From positions 1 through 21,221 of the forward strand of contig DFBI01000210.1 of NCBI GenBank assembly GCA_002367335.1: 21,221 bases of DNA, in the 5' to 3' direction. Below are positions 13,709-21,221 of this stretch, in pieces; position 1 is the stretch's first letter, and each line of letters opens with the position of its first letter. Made by a program: the position numbers and the translations under genes. The stretch comes from Syntrophaceae bacterium UBA3084 (GTDB lineage: Bacteria > Desulfobacterota > Syntrophia > Syntrophales > UBA6807). Below the pieces are notes generated by a model. It was not told where the DNA came from and ran no database searches. It worked only from the letters and a program-made list of their open reading frames with translations.

Positions 13709-15079
13709 ATGCACTATGATTTGGTAGTTATCGGAGCCGGTCCGGGTGGGCATGCTGTGGCGGAAAATGCTTCTCGCCTGGGCGCCAGGGTAGCCATTGT
13801 AGAAAAAGATAAATGGGGCGGGGTCTGTACCCATTGTGGCTGTATTCCCACAAAGGCGCTTTTAGCCTGTAGCAGGAGATATACAGAAACGAGAAAATTA
13901 AAGAGAATGGGGATTTCCATAAATGGAATATCTGCTGATTTTCCTATGATGAAACGTCATCAACAACAGATGGTAAAGGTTTCAGCATTAGGCGTACGGG
14001 AAACCCTGGAGGATGCAGGTGTCGAGAGAAAAGAAGGAGAGGGCTTCATCCTTTCTCCAGGTGAAGTGGAGGTGGTTTCCTCCGACGATACAAAGGATCA
14101 TTTACAGACAAAAAATATTGTGATTGCGTGGGGATCAGAACCCGCGGTGATCCCAGGAATAGAGATTTCAGGTCGTATATTGAATTCAAGGGATTTTCTG
14201 GCACTGGAGAAGTTGCCCCGGAGCGCCATCATCGTGGGGGGAGGTGCTATTGGTGTTGAATTTGCGACATTTATGGCCGAACTTGGTGTAAAGGTCACGA
14301 TTGTTGAACTCATGAATCAGGTCCTTCCCACAGAAGAAAAGGATGCGGCTCAATTACTGACCGGCGAATTAAAAAAGATCGACATTGATATCTATACTTC
14401 AACGAGTATGAAATCTTTGACTGATACAGGCGATGGGGTAATGTTAAGATCAACACATAAGAATCAGACACAAGAAATTGTTGCGGAAAATGCATTGATC
14501 TGTGCAGGAAGAAAACCCTTGTTACGGAACGAGGAGCTGGACAGATTATCAATACAATATAATCGGAAGGGTATTGTTGTCGATGATTACCAGATGACAA
14601 ATATTGATAATATATTTGCCATTGGTGATGTAACGGGAGGAATTTTGTTAGCCCATCGTGCCATGGCGCAGGGAAGGGCAGTTGCCAGTAACCTCTTTGG
14701 AGATTGTTCGGTAAAATGCAGGGAAGAGATTATTCCATCGGTTGTTTATACACATCCGAATGTAGCGCGAGTCGGTCTGACAGAAGAAAAAGCTCTTGAG
14801 CAGGGACTGAAGATTAAAGTGGAAAGAGTAGGGTATGGTGGTAATATCATTGCCAGAACAGAGTTAATGGGTAATGGTTTTGTGAAAACCCTGTTTAGTG
14901 ATGGAAGGCTGATTGGTGTTACAATTGTAGGTGATAAGGCAAGTGAATTGATCGCGCCGATGAGCATGGCTGTGGCAAATGGCATGGGTAAAAGAGAATT
15001 ACAAAACTGGATAATTCCGCATCCAACGTTGAGTGAACTGCTGAGACCTGCCCCCTTTCTCACAAAGGATTGTGAATAA
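13709..15079 (+). CDS. lpdA: Dihydrolipoyl dehydrogenase (L protein)
   Basis: A 456-residue FAD-dependent disulfide oxidoreductase that reoxidises dihydrolipoyl GcvH with NAD. FAD-binding GAGPGG is at 9-14. The redox disulfide is C40/C45 in GGVCTHCGCIPTK, keeping the C-x4-C spacing but with an extra cysteine, C43, between them. NAD-binding VGGGAIGVEFA starts near residue 176, and ICAGRKPLL and NIFAIGDVTGG follow. The C-terminal HPTLSE provides the catalytic H438/E443 pair. Context in the gcv cluster supports the L-protein role over glutathione or mercuric reductase. Its TAA overlaps the pyrF ATG by one base. Confidence 0.93.
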   Translation: MHYDLVVIGAGPGGHAVAENASRLGARVAIVEKDKWGGVCTHCGCIPTKALLACSRRYTETRKLKRMGISINGISADFPMMKRHQQQMVKVSALGVRETLEDAGVERKEGEGFILSPGEVEVVSSDDTKDHLQTKNIVIAWGSEPAVIPGIEISGRILNSRDFLALEKLPRSAIIVGGGAIGVEFATFMAELGVKVTIVELMNQVLPTEEKDAAQLLTGELKKIDIDIYTSTSMKSLTDTGDGVMLRSTHKNQTQEIVAENALICAGRKPLLRNEELDRLSIQYNRKGIVVDDYQMTNIDNIFAIGDVTGGILLAHRAMAQGRAVASNLFGDCSVKCREEIIPSVVYTHPNVARVGLTEEKALEQGLKIKVERVGYGGNIIARTELMGNGFVKTLFSDGRLIGVTIVGDKASELIAPMSMAVANGMGKRELQNWIIPHPTLSELLRPAPFLTKDCE

Positions 15080-15834
15080 TGAGTGAACTGAATGAAAAAG
15101 AAAAAATTGCCCGCAAGCGAGTTTGTCTCGCTTTGGATGTGCCAACAGCACAGGATGCCCTGGAACTCGCAGCGGAACTTTCGGATTATGTCGGGACATT
15201 CAAGGTAGGGAAACAGCTTCATACAGCAGCGGGCAATGAAGGTGTGAATATTGTAGAAGAGATTCATAACAGGGGAGGAAATATATTCCTTGATTTGAAA
15301 TTTCATGACACACCGAATACAGTATATGAAGCCGGCAGGGCATGTGCCGTTCCAGGTGTTTATATTTTTAATATTCATATTGCCGGTGGTGAAACAATGT
15401 GTAAGAAAGCCCTCGAAGGAGCTTATGAGGGAGCCCGTGTAAAAGGGATTGATCGGCCGAAAGTGATAGGTGTTACCGTTTTAACAAGTCTGAGCGATGA
15501 AGATCTAACTGTTCAAAATCTTGGGATCAATTATGACGACCTGGTGATGAGACGTACAGAACTTGCCGTGAAATGGGGACTTGATGGTGTTGTCTGTCCT
15601 GCAAATAAGGCAGGAGAATTAGAGAAAAAATTCGGCTCCGACTTTCTATACGTGACACCGGGAATAGCATGGGGCGGCAAACATGGCGCAGGCCAGAAGC
15701 AGCTATATACACCGGATCTGGCAGTAAAGGATTGCAGCAGTTCTATACTTGTTATAGGAAGTGCTATAATAAAGGCTGAAGACAAAAGAACAACGGCTTA
15801 CGAAATATTGCAGGCAATGGCTGAAGCACTGTAA
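15079..15834 (+). CDS. pyrF: Orotidine 5'-phosphate decarboxylase
   Basis: PyrF decarboxylates OMP to UMP, the last step of de novo pyrimidine synthesis. The 251-residue protein has ALDVP with D20, TFKVG with K42, and the catalytic DLKFHDTPNTV with D72, K74 and D77; VTVLTSL and YVTPGIAWGG follow. It is slightly longer than E. coli PyrF (245). The start overlaps the lpdA stop (TAATG), which indicates termination-reinitiation coupling with lpdA. No other pyrimidine gene is nearby, so the link with the glycine cleavage genes is positional only. An imperfect GC-rich hairpin lies directly after the stop (15837-15882). Confidence 0.95.
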   Translation: MSELNEKEKIARKRVCLALDVPTAQDALELAAELSDYVGTFKVGKQLHTAAGNEGVNIVEEIHNRGGNIFLDLKFHDTPNTVYEAGRACAVPGVYIFNIHIAGGETMCKKALEGAYEGARVKGIDRPKVIGVTVLTSLSDEDLTVQNLGINYDDLVMRRTELAVKWGLDGVVCPANKAGELEKKFGSDFLYVTPGIAWGGKHGAGQKQLYTPDLAVKDCSSSILVIGSAIIKAEDKRTTAYEILQAMAEAL

Positions 15835-15997
15835 TTGGGGCGGCTCCACGAGCTCAACCTGAAGAGCTCACCCGCTTCCCCGAATCTATAACTTGGAAAG
15901 GTACCAGTCACTCCCAGATTTAGATAATAGTTCCTTAATTGTAAAGTTCGTGCAAAATTGGCAAAAGTTTGTAGGGTGGGTTAAGGAGCGTAAGCGA

Positions 15998-16035
15998 CGA
16001 ATCCACCGAAGCGATCAAAGTTTTCGGTGGATTCG
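15998..16035. repeat. REP-like perfect hairpin
   Basis: CGAATCCACCGAA (15998-16010) and TTCGGTGGATTCG (16023-16035) form a perfect 13-bp stem with a 12-nt loop. The pairing continues imperfectly outward through GGAGCGTAAGCGA and GCTTCGCTCGC to about 15985-16045. The outer arm resembles dispersed palindromes of the GCTTCGCTCGCAATGAC kind. Confidence 0.65.
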
Positions 16036-16182
16036 CTTCGCTCGCAATGACACTCGAGACTTGACACGACACTACAGACTTTAATCCTATAATCCTTTCC
16101 GATTTGCGAATTTTGATTTCCGGTTTATCCGGGTTAGGAGATCGAACCGAATAATCCCGGCAATTTGGGATCATTGTGTCTT

Positions 16183-16260
16183 GGCTATGGGGATAACCTT
16201 GACCGATGAGATTCTTTAAACAAGTTAACATCGAAATGGTTTAAAGTTATTCCCATAGTC
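16183..16260. repeat. Inverted repeat just upstream of the carboxyltransferase ribosome-binding site
   Basis: GGCTATGGGGATAACCTTGA at 16183-16202 is matched on the opposite strand by GACTATGGGAATAACTTTAA ending at 16260, 16 of 20 positions identical. The right arm ends 8 nt before the GGAGGAGAG ribosome-binding site. It could fold in the leader RNA or be the ends of a small element. Confidence 0.5.
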
Positions 16261-16277
16261 AAAAAACAGGAGGAGAG

Positions 16278-17678
16278 ATGAATTTTACCACCGAACAGGC
16301 TGCTTTAAAACCCGTTTTAATTCAGGATAATACCTTTCGGGACGGGCATCAATCGGTGCTCGCAACCCGTATGCGGACCGAAGATATGATCCCCATGGCA
16401 GAACGAATGGATGAAATCGGTTTCTGGGCAATGGAGGTATGGGGAGGCGCCACTTTCGATTCGATGCACCGATTTCTAAAGGAAGATCCATGGGATCGTC
16501 CCCGGATCTTAAAAAACTATATCAAAAAGACGCCGTTCTCAATGCTCCTGCGGGGTCAAAACCTGGTGGGATACCGGAATTATCCTGACGATGTGATACG
16601 TGCCTTTGTCGATAAGGCCTGCGAGGTTGGGATAGACATATTTCGTGTCTTTGACGCCCTGAATGATCTCCGGAACTTTCAAACCGCCGTTGAAAGAATA
16701 AAGACAAATGGAAAACACTTTGAAGGCTCCATATGCTATTCACTTACGGAACGTCACATGGGCGGGGATGTTTTTAACCTGAATTACTATCTGGACAAGT
16801 GCAGAGAGCTGGAGGCGATGGGCGCCGACACAATATGCATCAAAGATATGGCTGGTCTGATGGCTCCATACGACACATATACATTGATTACCGCCCTCAA
16901 ACAAGAAATTCAGGTTCCTCTTCACCTGCATACCCATTGTACAAGCGGCATGGCGCCGCTCACCTGTCTGAAAGCAATTGAGGCCGGTGTAGATATCATT
17001 GACACATGCCTTGCCCCCCTGGCGAACAGCACTTCTCAACCGGCGCTGGAACCATTCATCGTGGCACTTCAGGAAACTGAGTGGGACACAGGCTTTTCAC
17101 TTGAATCTGTTCTGGAACTCGATGATTTCCTTGAGGGGATTCTTACAAAATACCATGAATTTATCGCTACGGATAAAGTCGCCGATATTGATGTCGGTGT
17201 GCTCGACCACCAGATCCCCGGCGGGATGATCTCGAATCTTAAAAACCAGCTCAAAGAGGCAAATGCCCTGCACCGGTTAAATGATGTGTATGCCGAAATT
17301 CCTAAGGTCCGAACCGAGCTTGGCACTCCACCTCTTGTAACGCCAACATCACAAATTGTCGGAGTTCAGGCCATTACAAATGTCCTTTTCGGCCGGTACA
17401 AAATCATCACAAACCAGGTGAAAGACATGGTTTACGGGCTTTACGGTAAAACGCCGACACCGGTCGATCCTGAAATTCATAAGAAGGTATTGAAAGGGTA
17501 TCGCCGGGGCAAAACGCCTGTTACAGGGCGAGCCGCTGATTATCTTGGACCGGAACTTGAAAAGAACCGCCGGAAAATCGGGAATCTCGCCAGGACAGAA
17601 GAAGATCTCCTTACCTATTCGCTCTATCCATCATCAGGCAAAGAATTCCTTAAGTATAAATATCGTGTTGATGAGTGA
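16278..17678 (+). CDS. Biotin-dependent carboxyltransferase (PycB/OadA type) lacking a biotin domain
   Basis: A 466-residue carboxyltransferase moving CO2 between carboxybiotin and pyruvate/oxaloacetate. The N-terminal TIM barrel has QDNTFRDGHQSVLATRMR (16-33), LLRGQNLVGYRNYPDD, the carbamylated-lysine motif CIKDMAG with K189 and metal-binding HLHTHCTSG with H218 and H220. The C-terminal conserved PYC/OADA domain has DHQIPGGMISNL and TPTSQIVGVQA. The protein stops after this domain, where fused homologues continue into a biotinyl domain. The free carrier at 2334-2546 is a candidate partner. GGAGGAGAG lies before the ATG, and a strong terminator follows. Whether it acts as pyruvate carboxylase subunit B or as a decarboxylase cannot be told, as neither biotin carboxylase nor the membrane OadB is in the window. 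Confidence 0.92.
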   Translation: MNFTTEQAALKPVLIQDNTFRDGHQSVLATRMRTEDMIPMAERMDEIGFWAMEVWGGATFDSMHRFLKEDPWDRPRILKNYIKKTPFSMLLRGQNLVGYRNYPDDVIRAFVDKACEVGIDIFRVFDALNDLRNFQTAVERIKTNGKHFEGSICYSLTERHMGGDVFNLNYYLDKCRELEAMGADTICIKDMAGLMAPYDTYTLITALKQEIQVPLHLHTHCTSGMAPLTCLKAIEAGVDIIDTCLAPLANSTSQPALEPFIVALQETEWDTGFSLESVLELDDFLEGILTKYHEFIATDKVADIDVGVLDHQIPGGMISNLKNQLKEANALHRLNDVYAEIPKVRTELGTPPLVTPTSQIVGVQAITNVLFGRYKIITNQVKDMVYGLYGKTPTPVDPEIHKKVLKGYRRGKTPVTGRAADYLGPELEKNRRKIGNLARTEEDLLTYSLYPSSGKEFLKYKYRVDE

Positions 17679-17743
17679 GAAGATGCCACGCTTATTTATA
17701 CGCTCGATTTGGATAACGGCATTCTCCGTAAGTATCACTGCGT

Positions 17744-17782
17744 ATTGAGACCTTTGCATATTATGTAAAGGTCTCAATTTTT
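17744..17782 (+). terminator. Strong intrinsic terminator after the carboxyltransferase gene
   Basis: ATTGAGACCTTT and its inverted copy AAAGGTCTCAAT form a perfect stem that continues inward through GCAT/ATGT with one G-U pair, leaving a 3-nt loop; TTTTT follows (17778-17782). It ends the plus-strand transcript before the convergent gene at 17806. On the other strand no T-tract follows. Confidence 0.85.
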
Positions 17783-17805
17783 CTGGTGAACAGGAGGGTG
17801 AGCAT

Positions 17806-19620
17806 TTATCGAAATGGGAAAGGGAAACTGCCGGATGTTGCTTTAAGGATTGTGTCCGAAATATTCAAACGTTCAGAGAGATTTTCCAGTACTAACTTTT
17901 CCAGGGAATCGGTATCGCGACCGGCTTCTTTCAGATCCTTGTCTATCCGGGAAGCGATGGCTTTTCGGAGATTAGTCCGCAATCCTTTCAGCTTATTTCG
18001 GAAGACGTTCTGAAGCCTCGAACCGAGGGTGTTCGTGAGAGAAGAGGAAAGAGTCAAGGATGGCTGGTTGAGAGTTCCGCCGATGGAAATGATAACATCA
18101 AAGGTTTCTATATTTTTAAAGAGGTTCCCCAGGATAGATGCTTCGGGTCCTACAGTGACTTTCGGGTTCTGGATGATCATAGCCACCCGGCCTTCAAGCT
18201 TTTCTCCTATAGCACGGAGGTTAGAGTTTATATTTAAGTGTGCCGAGGTCAGTTCAAGGGGTGATTTATCAGAAATTGCAAGATGTTCCGGTTGCACCCT
18301 GAGCCCCACAATGGTTAAATTTATAGCATCATTTGCTGGTGTTATTCGGTGATCCAGTGTTACGGAGAGAGTGATCTTTTCAGCTTTTCCACCCGCAAGG
18401 GAACCTTTTAAATCAAAGAGAGTCGGCATGCCATAGATGACAGGTTGTGTGGTCAGGCCTTCAAGGTTTCCTGAGAGTCTTGATAAAATAAGCTTCCCCG
18501 GTTCCGCCTGTAAATCCGGTCTGGCTGAGAATACTGTCTTCTCAATAAGAAAGTCAGGATATCCCCGGGTAACAGGAAAGCGGACATCTACACCTTTCAT
18601 ACGTGGTACGGTGCGCGGTTTTTCCTTTTTACCTTTGGCTCTTCCCGCGGGTATGAGGTCATTAATTTTTCGATACCAGGTAATTGCACTATTCACTTTC
18701 CCGGCAATTTTCTTTCCTACAAGTACACACACAAGATCTTCAGATGACGGGACTTTTATATCCAGCTTTGCCATTACGGCCTTGATATCCCGATCATTTA
18801 GTTTCTCCAGTTTTTTCCGGGACAGGGATGTCTTTAGATTGCCCAGCTCGGTCTGGAAATCTCTTTGAGCTGCGGCAAGGCTGTTCTTAGCGCTGTTTAT
18901 CCTTTGTTTTGCTGTTGCAATCTTTTTAAGATAAGCCGGCAGTGTGGTTATATCATCAGGACGTTGATCTATGAGATTTTGCAGGGATTTTAAATCGTTT
19001 TCAAGGGATTCCTTTGACGGCAGCTCCCTCAGTCGTTTTTCCCATAATTTCCTGGTTGTTAAAACTTTTTTACGGTAGCCGGTAATGAAGTCGGAAGACT
19101 GTAGATGAACATTTTCTAAAAGACTTTTCGGTGAGCGTTTTTTCAGGTTGGAGAATGCGGCAAAGTTCGGCAGTACACATTCTTCCAAACGGTTTCTGAC
19201 CGGGATACTTAGATCAAGAGGTTTTTTTGCAGTCTTTAGTTTCTTCCGGAGACGGTCAGGCAGCGCCCCGGAGGTTTCGCGAGCTGTATTGAAGGCAAGA
19301 TCTTTTACCTCCATTTTTTCTATAACGACCTTCTTTTTCAGCAAAGGTCCCGCTGCCATATCGAAGGACAGTGTGCCTGCCTCTACGGTATTTCGCATGG
19401 GCTGCTCAGGATTTGTCACTTCAAGATTTTGGATTGTAACACGAAGGTCGAAGATTCTGGATGAGAGATCACCAATATTTACACGCGCTCCCACAAGAAG
19501 ACTTGCCTGCTTTTCCAGTGATCGTTTTATAATACTATCTAAAAATATGAGATTGAATGCCGTGATGAGTCCCACAATGATAACAAAGGCGATGAGTCCC
19601 CACCATCGAATCATCTTCAT
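17806..19620 (-). CDS. TIGR03545-like membrane-anchored protein of unknown function
   Basis: A 604-residue protein with one N-terminal membrane segment (about residues 5-27), a lysine-rich region near 120-200, a coiled-coil-prone stretch around 210-290 (for example KQRINSAKNSLAAAQRDF), and a beta-rich C-terminal half with AsmA-like character such as LTSAHLNINSNLRAIGEKLEG. Most of it should lie in the periplasm. From memory it fits TIGR03545, a family of unknown function that sits next to TIGR03546; that pairing is seen here, the two genes being 4 bp apart with a GGAG site inside the upstream gene's end. A role in envelope lipid or protein transport is only a guess from the AsmA-like features. 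Confidence 0.75.
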   Translation of the reverse strand: MKMIRWWGLIAFVIIVGLITAFNLIFLDSIIKRSLEKQASLLVGARVNIGDLSSRIFDLRVTIQNLEVTNPEQPMRNTVEAGTLSFDMAAGPLLKKKVVIEKMEVKDLAFNTARETSGALPDRLRKKLKTAKKPLDLSIPVRNRLEECVLPNFAAFSNLKKRSPKSLLENVHLQSSDFITGYRKKVLTTRKLWEKRLRELPSKESLENDLKSLQNLIDQRPDDITTLPAYLKKIATAKQRINSAKNSLAAAQRDFQTELGNLKTSLSRKKLEKLNDRDIKAVMAKLDIKVPSSEDLVCVLVGKKIAGKVNSAITWYRKINDLIPAGRAKGKKEKPRTVPRMKGVDVRFPVTRGYPDFLIEKTVFSARPDLQAEPGKLILSRLSGNLEGLTTQPVIYGMPTLFDLKGSLAGGKAEKITLSVTLDHRITPANDAINLTIVGLRVQPEHLAISDKSPLELTSAHLNINSNLRAIGEKLEGRVAMIIQNPKVTVGPEASILGNLFKNIETFDVIISIGGTLNQPSLTLSSSLTNTLGSRLQNVFRNKLKGLRTNLRKAIASRIDKDLKEAGRDTDSLEKLVLENLSERLNISDTILKATSGSFPFPFR

Positions 19621-19624
19621 TGCC

Positions 19625-20143
19625 TTACTCCTTCAGTTTGCTGTAGCGCAAATACCATTTGTAAAGGGATGACGCCCTTAAAATCTGGGTAATCTTCCAA
19701 TTGTTAAATCTCTCCATGAAAATTTCACGGTATTTGACTATCATAAACGTTCCTCCCCTGTAGACAGGGTAAAAAATGAGGAGGGAAAAAATCAGACTTC
19801 CCATTAGGATACTATTGTTGAAATGGGTATAAGGAATTAGAGGCATATTATATAAAGCAGTCCACAGGTCCCCAAGGATTCCCATCTGTATGAGCACAAA
19901 AAGACCAAGTTGGTGAAATATTGGATCCAGCGGAAAAGCCAATACGGTAAACACAGCCCACGAGAGTATGGCAGCACTTATATTAACGCGTAAAAAAAGA
20001 ATAATCAGAAAAACGAACAAATTGTGAGGATTTGTAAGCGGGGTGAGCCCCAGGATCATTCCCAGGCTGAAACCGAGGGAAATCTGGCGCGGGTCCGTAT
20101 CGGAGTTCATAACCCTGATAAGCTTGACAATATATCTCACCAT
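19625..20143 (-). CDS. TIGR03546-like (DUF2062-related) membrane protein
   Basis: A 172-residue integral membrane protein. It begins MVRYIVKLIRVMNSDTDPRQ, followed by hydrophobic stretches at about 20-51, 54-85 and 112-130. The motif SLGFSLGMILGLTPLTNPHN resembles the DUF2062/TIGR03546 pattern. The function is unknown. GGAGG lies 7 nt before the ATG, and a good promoter candidate lies at 20196-20224. It is followed after 4 bp by the TIGR03545-like gene, so the two are surely co-transcribed and probably act together at the inner membrane. Confidence 0.78.
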   Translation of the reverse strand: MVRYIVKLIRVMNSDTDPRQISLGFSLGMILGLTPLTNPHNLFVFLIILFLRVNISAAILSWAVFTVLAFPLDPIFHQLGLFVLIQMGILGDLWTALYNMPLIPYTHFNNSILMGSLIFSLLIFYPVYRGGTFMIVKYREIFMERFNNWKITQILRASSLYKWYLRYSKLKE

Positions 20144-20166
20144 CGCGAGACCTCCGTTCGAAGGTT

Positions 20167-20206
20167 GAATGTATCATAACGAACGTATATTAACAAAAAT
20201 ACATTC
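20167..20206. promoter_or_regulatory. Inverted repeat overlapping the promoter of the TIGR03546/03545 pair
   Basis: GAATGTAT (20167-20174) and ATACATTC (20199-20206) are a perfect 8-bp inverted repeat whose arms start 32 bp apart, about three helical turns. The right arm overlaps the predicted -10 box and the left lies in the leader. It could be a repressor operator. Confidence 0.4.
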
Positions 20207-20224
20207 ATAGATATACGAAGTCAA
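20196..20224 (-). promoter_or_regulatory. Candidate sigma-70 promoter for the TIGR03546/03545 pair
   Basis: On the minus strand, TTGACT (20219-20224) and TATTTT (20196-20201) are separated by exactly 17 nt. The site is in the 103-bp gap after rlmN and about 50 nt upstream of the ATG. The pair is therefore likely to have its own promoter even though rlmN runs in the same direction. Confidence 0.5.
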
Positions 20225-20246
20225 GCAATATTAAGTGAGGTTTTGA

Positions 20247-21221
20247 TCATGAATGTCCTTTTTCTGCTCCTCGCAACTGTCCACAGGCGGCGAGAATGTC
20301 CCGTCCTTTACTTTTTCGAATAACGGCTGTGTATTTGTGCTTGATGAGGATTTTCCGAAAGGCGTCGATCCGTTCATCAGACGGTGTTCTAAATTGAGAT
20401 TCGGGAAATTCGTTGAAAGGAATAAGGTTAAATTTGCAGAGAACTCCTCTCATAAGTCGCGCCAGATTTTCAGCATCTTCAGGTGAATCGTTCACTCCTT
20501 CAATAAGAATATATTCAAAGGTAATTCTTCTGCGTTTTGGCATTGGATATGCCCTGCACGCATCGATAAGCTTCTCGATGGGGTACATCCTGTTGATGGG
20601 CATGAGGTAATTTCTGGTTTCATTGTTAGCGGCATTCAATGAGACGGCAAGATTTACGACTGTGTCCCTCCCAAGTTGTTCTATCATAGGGACAATTCCA
20701 CATGTGGAAACGGTAATTTTTCTTTTTGAAAACTCCAGGCCTGAATTGGTGGTGATGATATTAATTGCCTTAATGGTGTTTTTATAATTAGCCAGGGGTT
20801 CCCCCATTCCCATCATTACGATATTTTTGATATTGTTTCCTTCCGGCATATTGAATCGTGAAATCGTAATCTGGTCGACGATTTCTGAAGGAAGAAGATC
20901 CCTTTTAAAACCGTACCTCCCGGTGAGGCAAAACTTGCATCCCATCTGGCATCCTGCCTGGGTCGATATGCACAACGTCCAGTGATTCTTTTCACGGATG
21001 AGGACGCTTTCGATAAAGTTGCCGTCTTCCAGTTTGAAAAGGATTTTTTTTGTGCCGTCTGAGGATTCCTGCACTTTTTCAATTGTAAGGGAACTGATTC
21101 TGGCGAGTGTGCTGATTTTACTTTTAAAGTCTTTTGACAGGTTCGTCATTTCATCAAAAGATGTAGCTCCAAATTGATACAGCCATTTTATGATCTGACG
21201 CGCCCTGTACTTTTCCTTTCC
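20247..21221 (-). CDS. rlmN: Dual-specificity 23S rRNA/tRNA methyltransferase RlmN (5' end off window)
   Basis: RlmN is a radical-SAM enzyme that methylates C2 of adenosine 2503 in 23S rRNA and A37 in some tRNAs. The frame stays open upstream of the ATG at 21149 to the window edge and reads KYRARQIIKWLYQFG, the normal RlmN N-terminal block, so the true start lies outside. Signatures are the 4Fe-4S triad in CQMGCKFC (codons at about 20928-20951), GMGEPLANY, STCGIVPMI, LAVSLNA, the substrate-binding block RRRITFEYILIEGVND, and the C-terminal ILAACGQL with the mechanistic cysteine. About 325 residues are visible of an expected 345-385. Confidence 0.96.
   Translation of the reverse strand, partial: GKEKYRARQIIKWLYQFGATSFDEMTNLSKDFKSKISTLARISSLTIEKVQESSDGTKKILFKLEDGNFIESVLIREKNHWTLCISTQAGCQMGCKFCLTGRYGFKRDLLPSEIVDQITISRFNMPEGNNIKNIVMMGMGEPLANYKNTIKAINIITTNSGLEFSKRKITVSTCGIVPMIEQLGRDTVVNLAVSLNAANNETRNYLMPINRMYPIEKLIDACRAYPMPKRRRITFEYILIEGVNDSPEDAENLARLMRGVLCKFNLIPFNEFPESQFRTPSDERIDAFRKILIKHKYTAVIRKSKGRDILAACGQLRGAEKGHS

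Larger units (their letters stand above)
15835..16277. other. Gene-free region with three inverted repeats upstream of the carboxyltransferase gene
   Basis: About 440 bases. An imperfect GC-rich hairpin at 15837-15882 (GGGGCGG... with two GAGCTC sites ...CCCC) could end the gcv-pyrF transcript, but it lacks a T-tract. A perfect 13-bp stem lies at 15998-16035. A longer imperfect inverted repeat spans 16183-16260. A TTGACA (16061-16066) and TATAAT (16088-16093) occur but are 21 nt apart, too far for a good promoter. Open frames here run through the repeats and look non-coding. Confidence 0.55.

Noticed and set aside
15935..16231. Open frames of about 60-100 codons in the gap after pyrF.
   Set aside because: They translate inverted repeats, and the two strands are both open only because of the palindromes; composition is unlike the neighbouring genes.
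17679..17766. In-frame continuation of about 27 codons after the carboxyltransferase TGA, which might suggest selenocysteine or read-through.
   Set aside because: An open run this short is likely by chance, the added residues have no family match that I recognise, the next stop lies inside the terminator stem, and no SECIS-like loop is placed close behind the TGA.

Overview
This 21.2 kb window is moderately AT-rich bacterial chromosome. The gene content suggests a Gram-negative anaerobe of the deltaproteobacterial (Desulfobacterota) type. The reasons are a two-subunit glycine decarboxylase (gcvPA/gcvPB) in one cluster with gcvT, gcvH, lipA and lpdA, a BamD-type outer-membrane assembly lipoprotein, a stand-alone biotin carrier with a separate carboxyltransferase, and a TIGR03546/TIGR03545-like gene pair. 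The assignment is inference; the window has no rRNA or tRNA.

Layout. Bases 1-2179 (minus strand): queA (3' end beyond the left edge), a DUF2065 membrane peptide and mazG. Bases 2334-3934 (plus): biotin carrier, thioredoxin and bamD. Bases 3986-5693 (minus): an aminoglycoside-phosphotransferase-like kinase followed by a P-loop kinase, two halves that are often one fused protein. Bases 5961-6815 (plus): a secreted MORN-repeat protein. Bases 6926-7801 (minus): a DUF89 protein. Bases 8219-15834 (plus): gcvT, gcvH, gcvPA, gcvPB, lipA, lpdA and pyrF. Bases 16278-17678 (plus): a carboxyltransferase without its biotin domain, ending in a strong terminator. Bases 17806-20143 (minus): the TIGR03545/TIGR03546-like pair. 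Bases 20247-21221 (minus): rlmN, running off the right edge.

The metabolic core is self-consistent. GcvPA/GcvPB decarboxylate glycine (or run in reverse), GcvH carries the aminomethyl group on a lipoyl lysine, GcvT passes the C1 unit to tetrahydrofolate, LipA inserts the lipoyl sulfurs and LpdA reoxidises the lipoyl arm. pyrF is attached by a TAATG overlap. The biotin carrier at 2.3 kb and the carboxyltransferase at 16.3 kb could be parts of one biotin enzyme.

The most unusual structure is in the spaces between genes. Four arrays of strictly 7-bp-phased repeats (nnnAAGG units, then nnnnnCC units in inverted orientation, always with GG-N5-CC at the switch point) lie between 4.6 and 9.9 kb. 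They abut or enter gene ends, and they supply the stop codon of the phosphotransferase-like gene and the last codons and stop of the DUF89 gene. A second family, with ATCAC...CACGAA inverted ends, occurs at three places, one of them a 178-bp MITE-like element. REP-like palindromes lie upstream of gcvT and of the carboxyltransferase gene. No CRISPR array, transposase, prophage gene or defence operon was seen.
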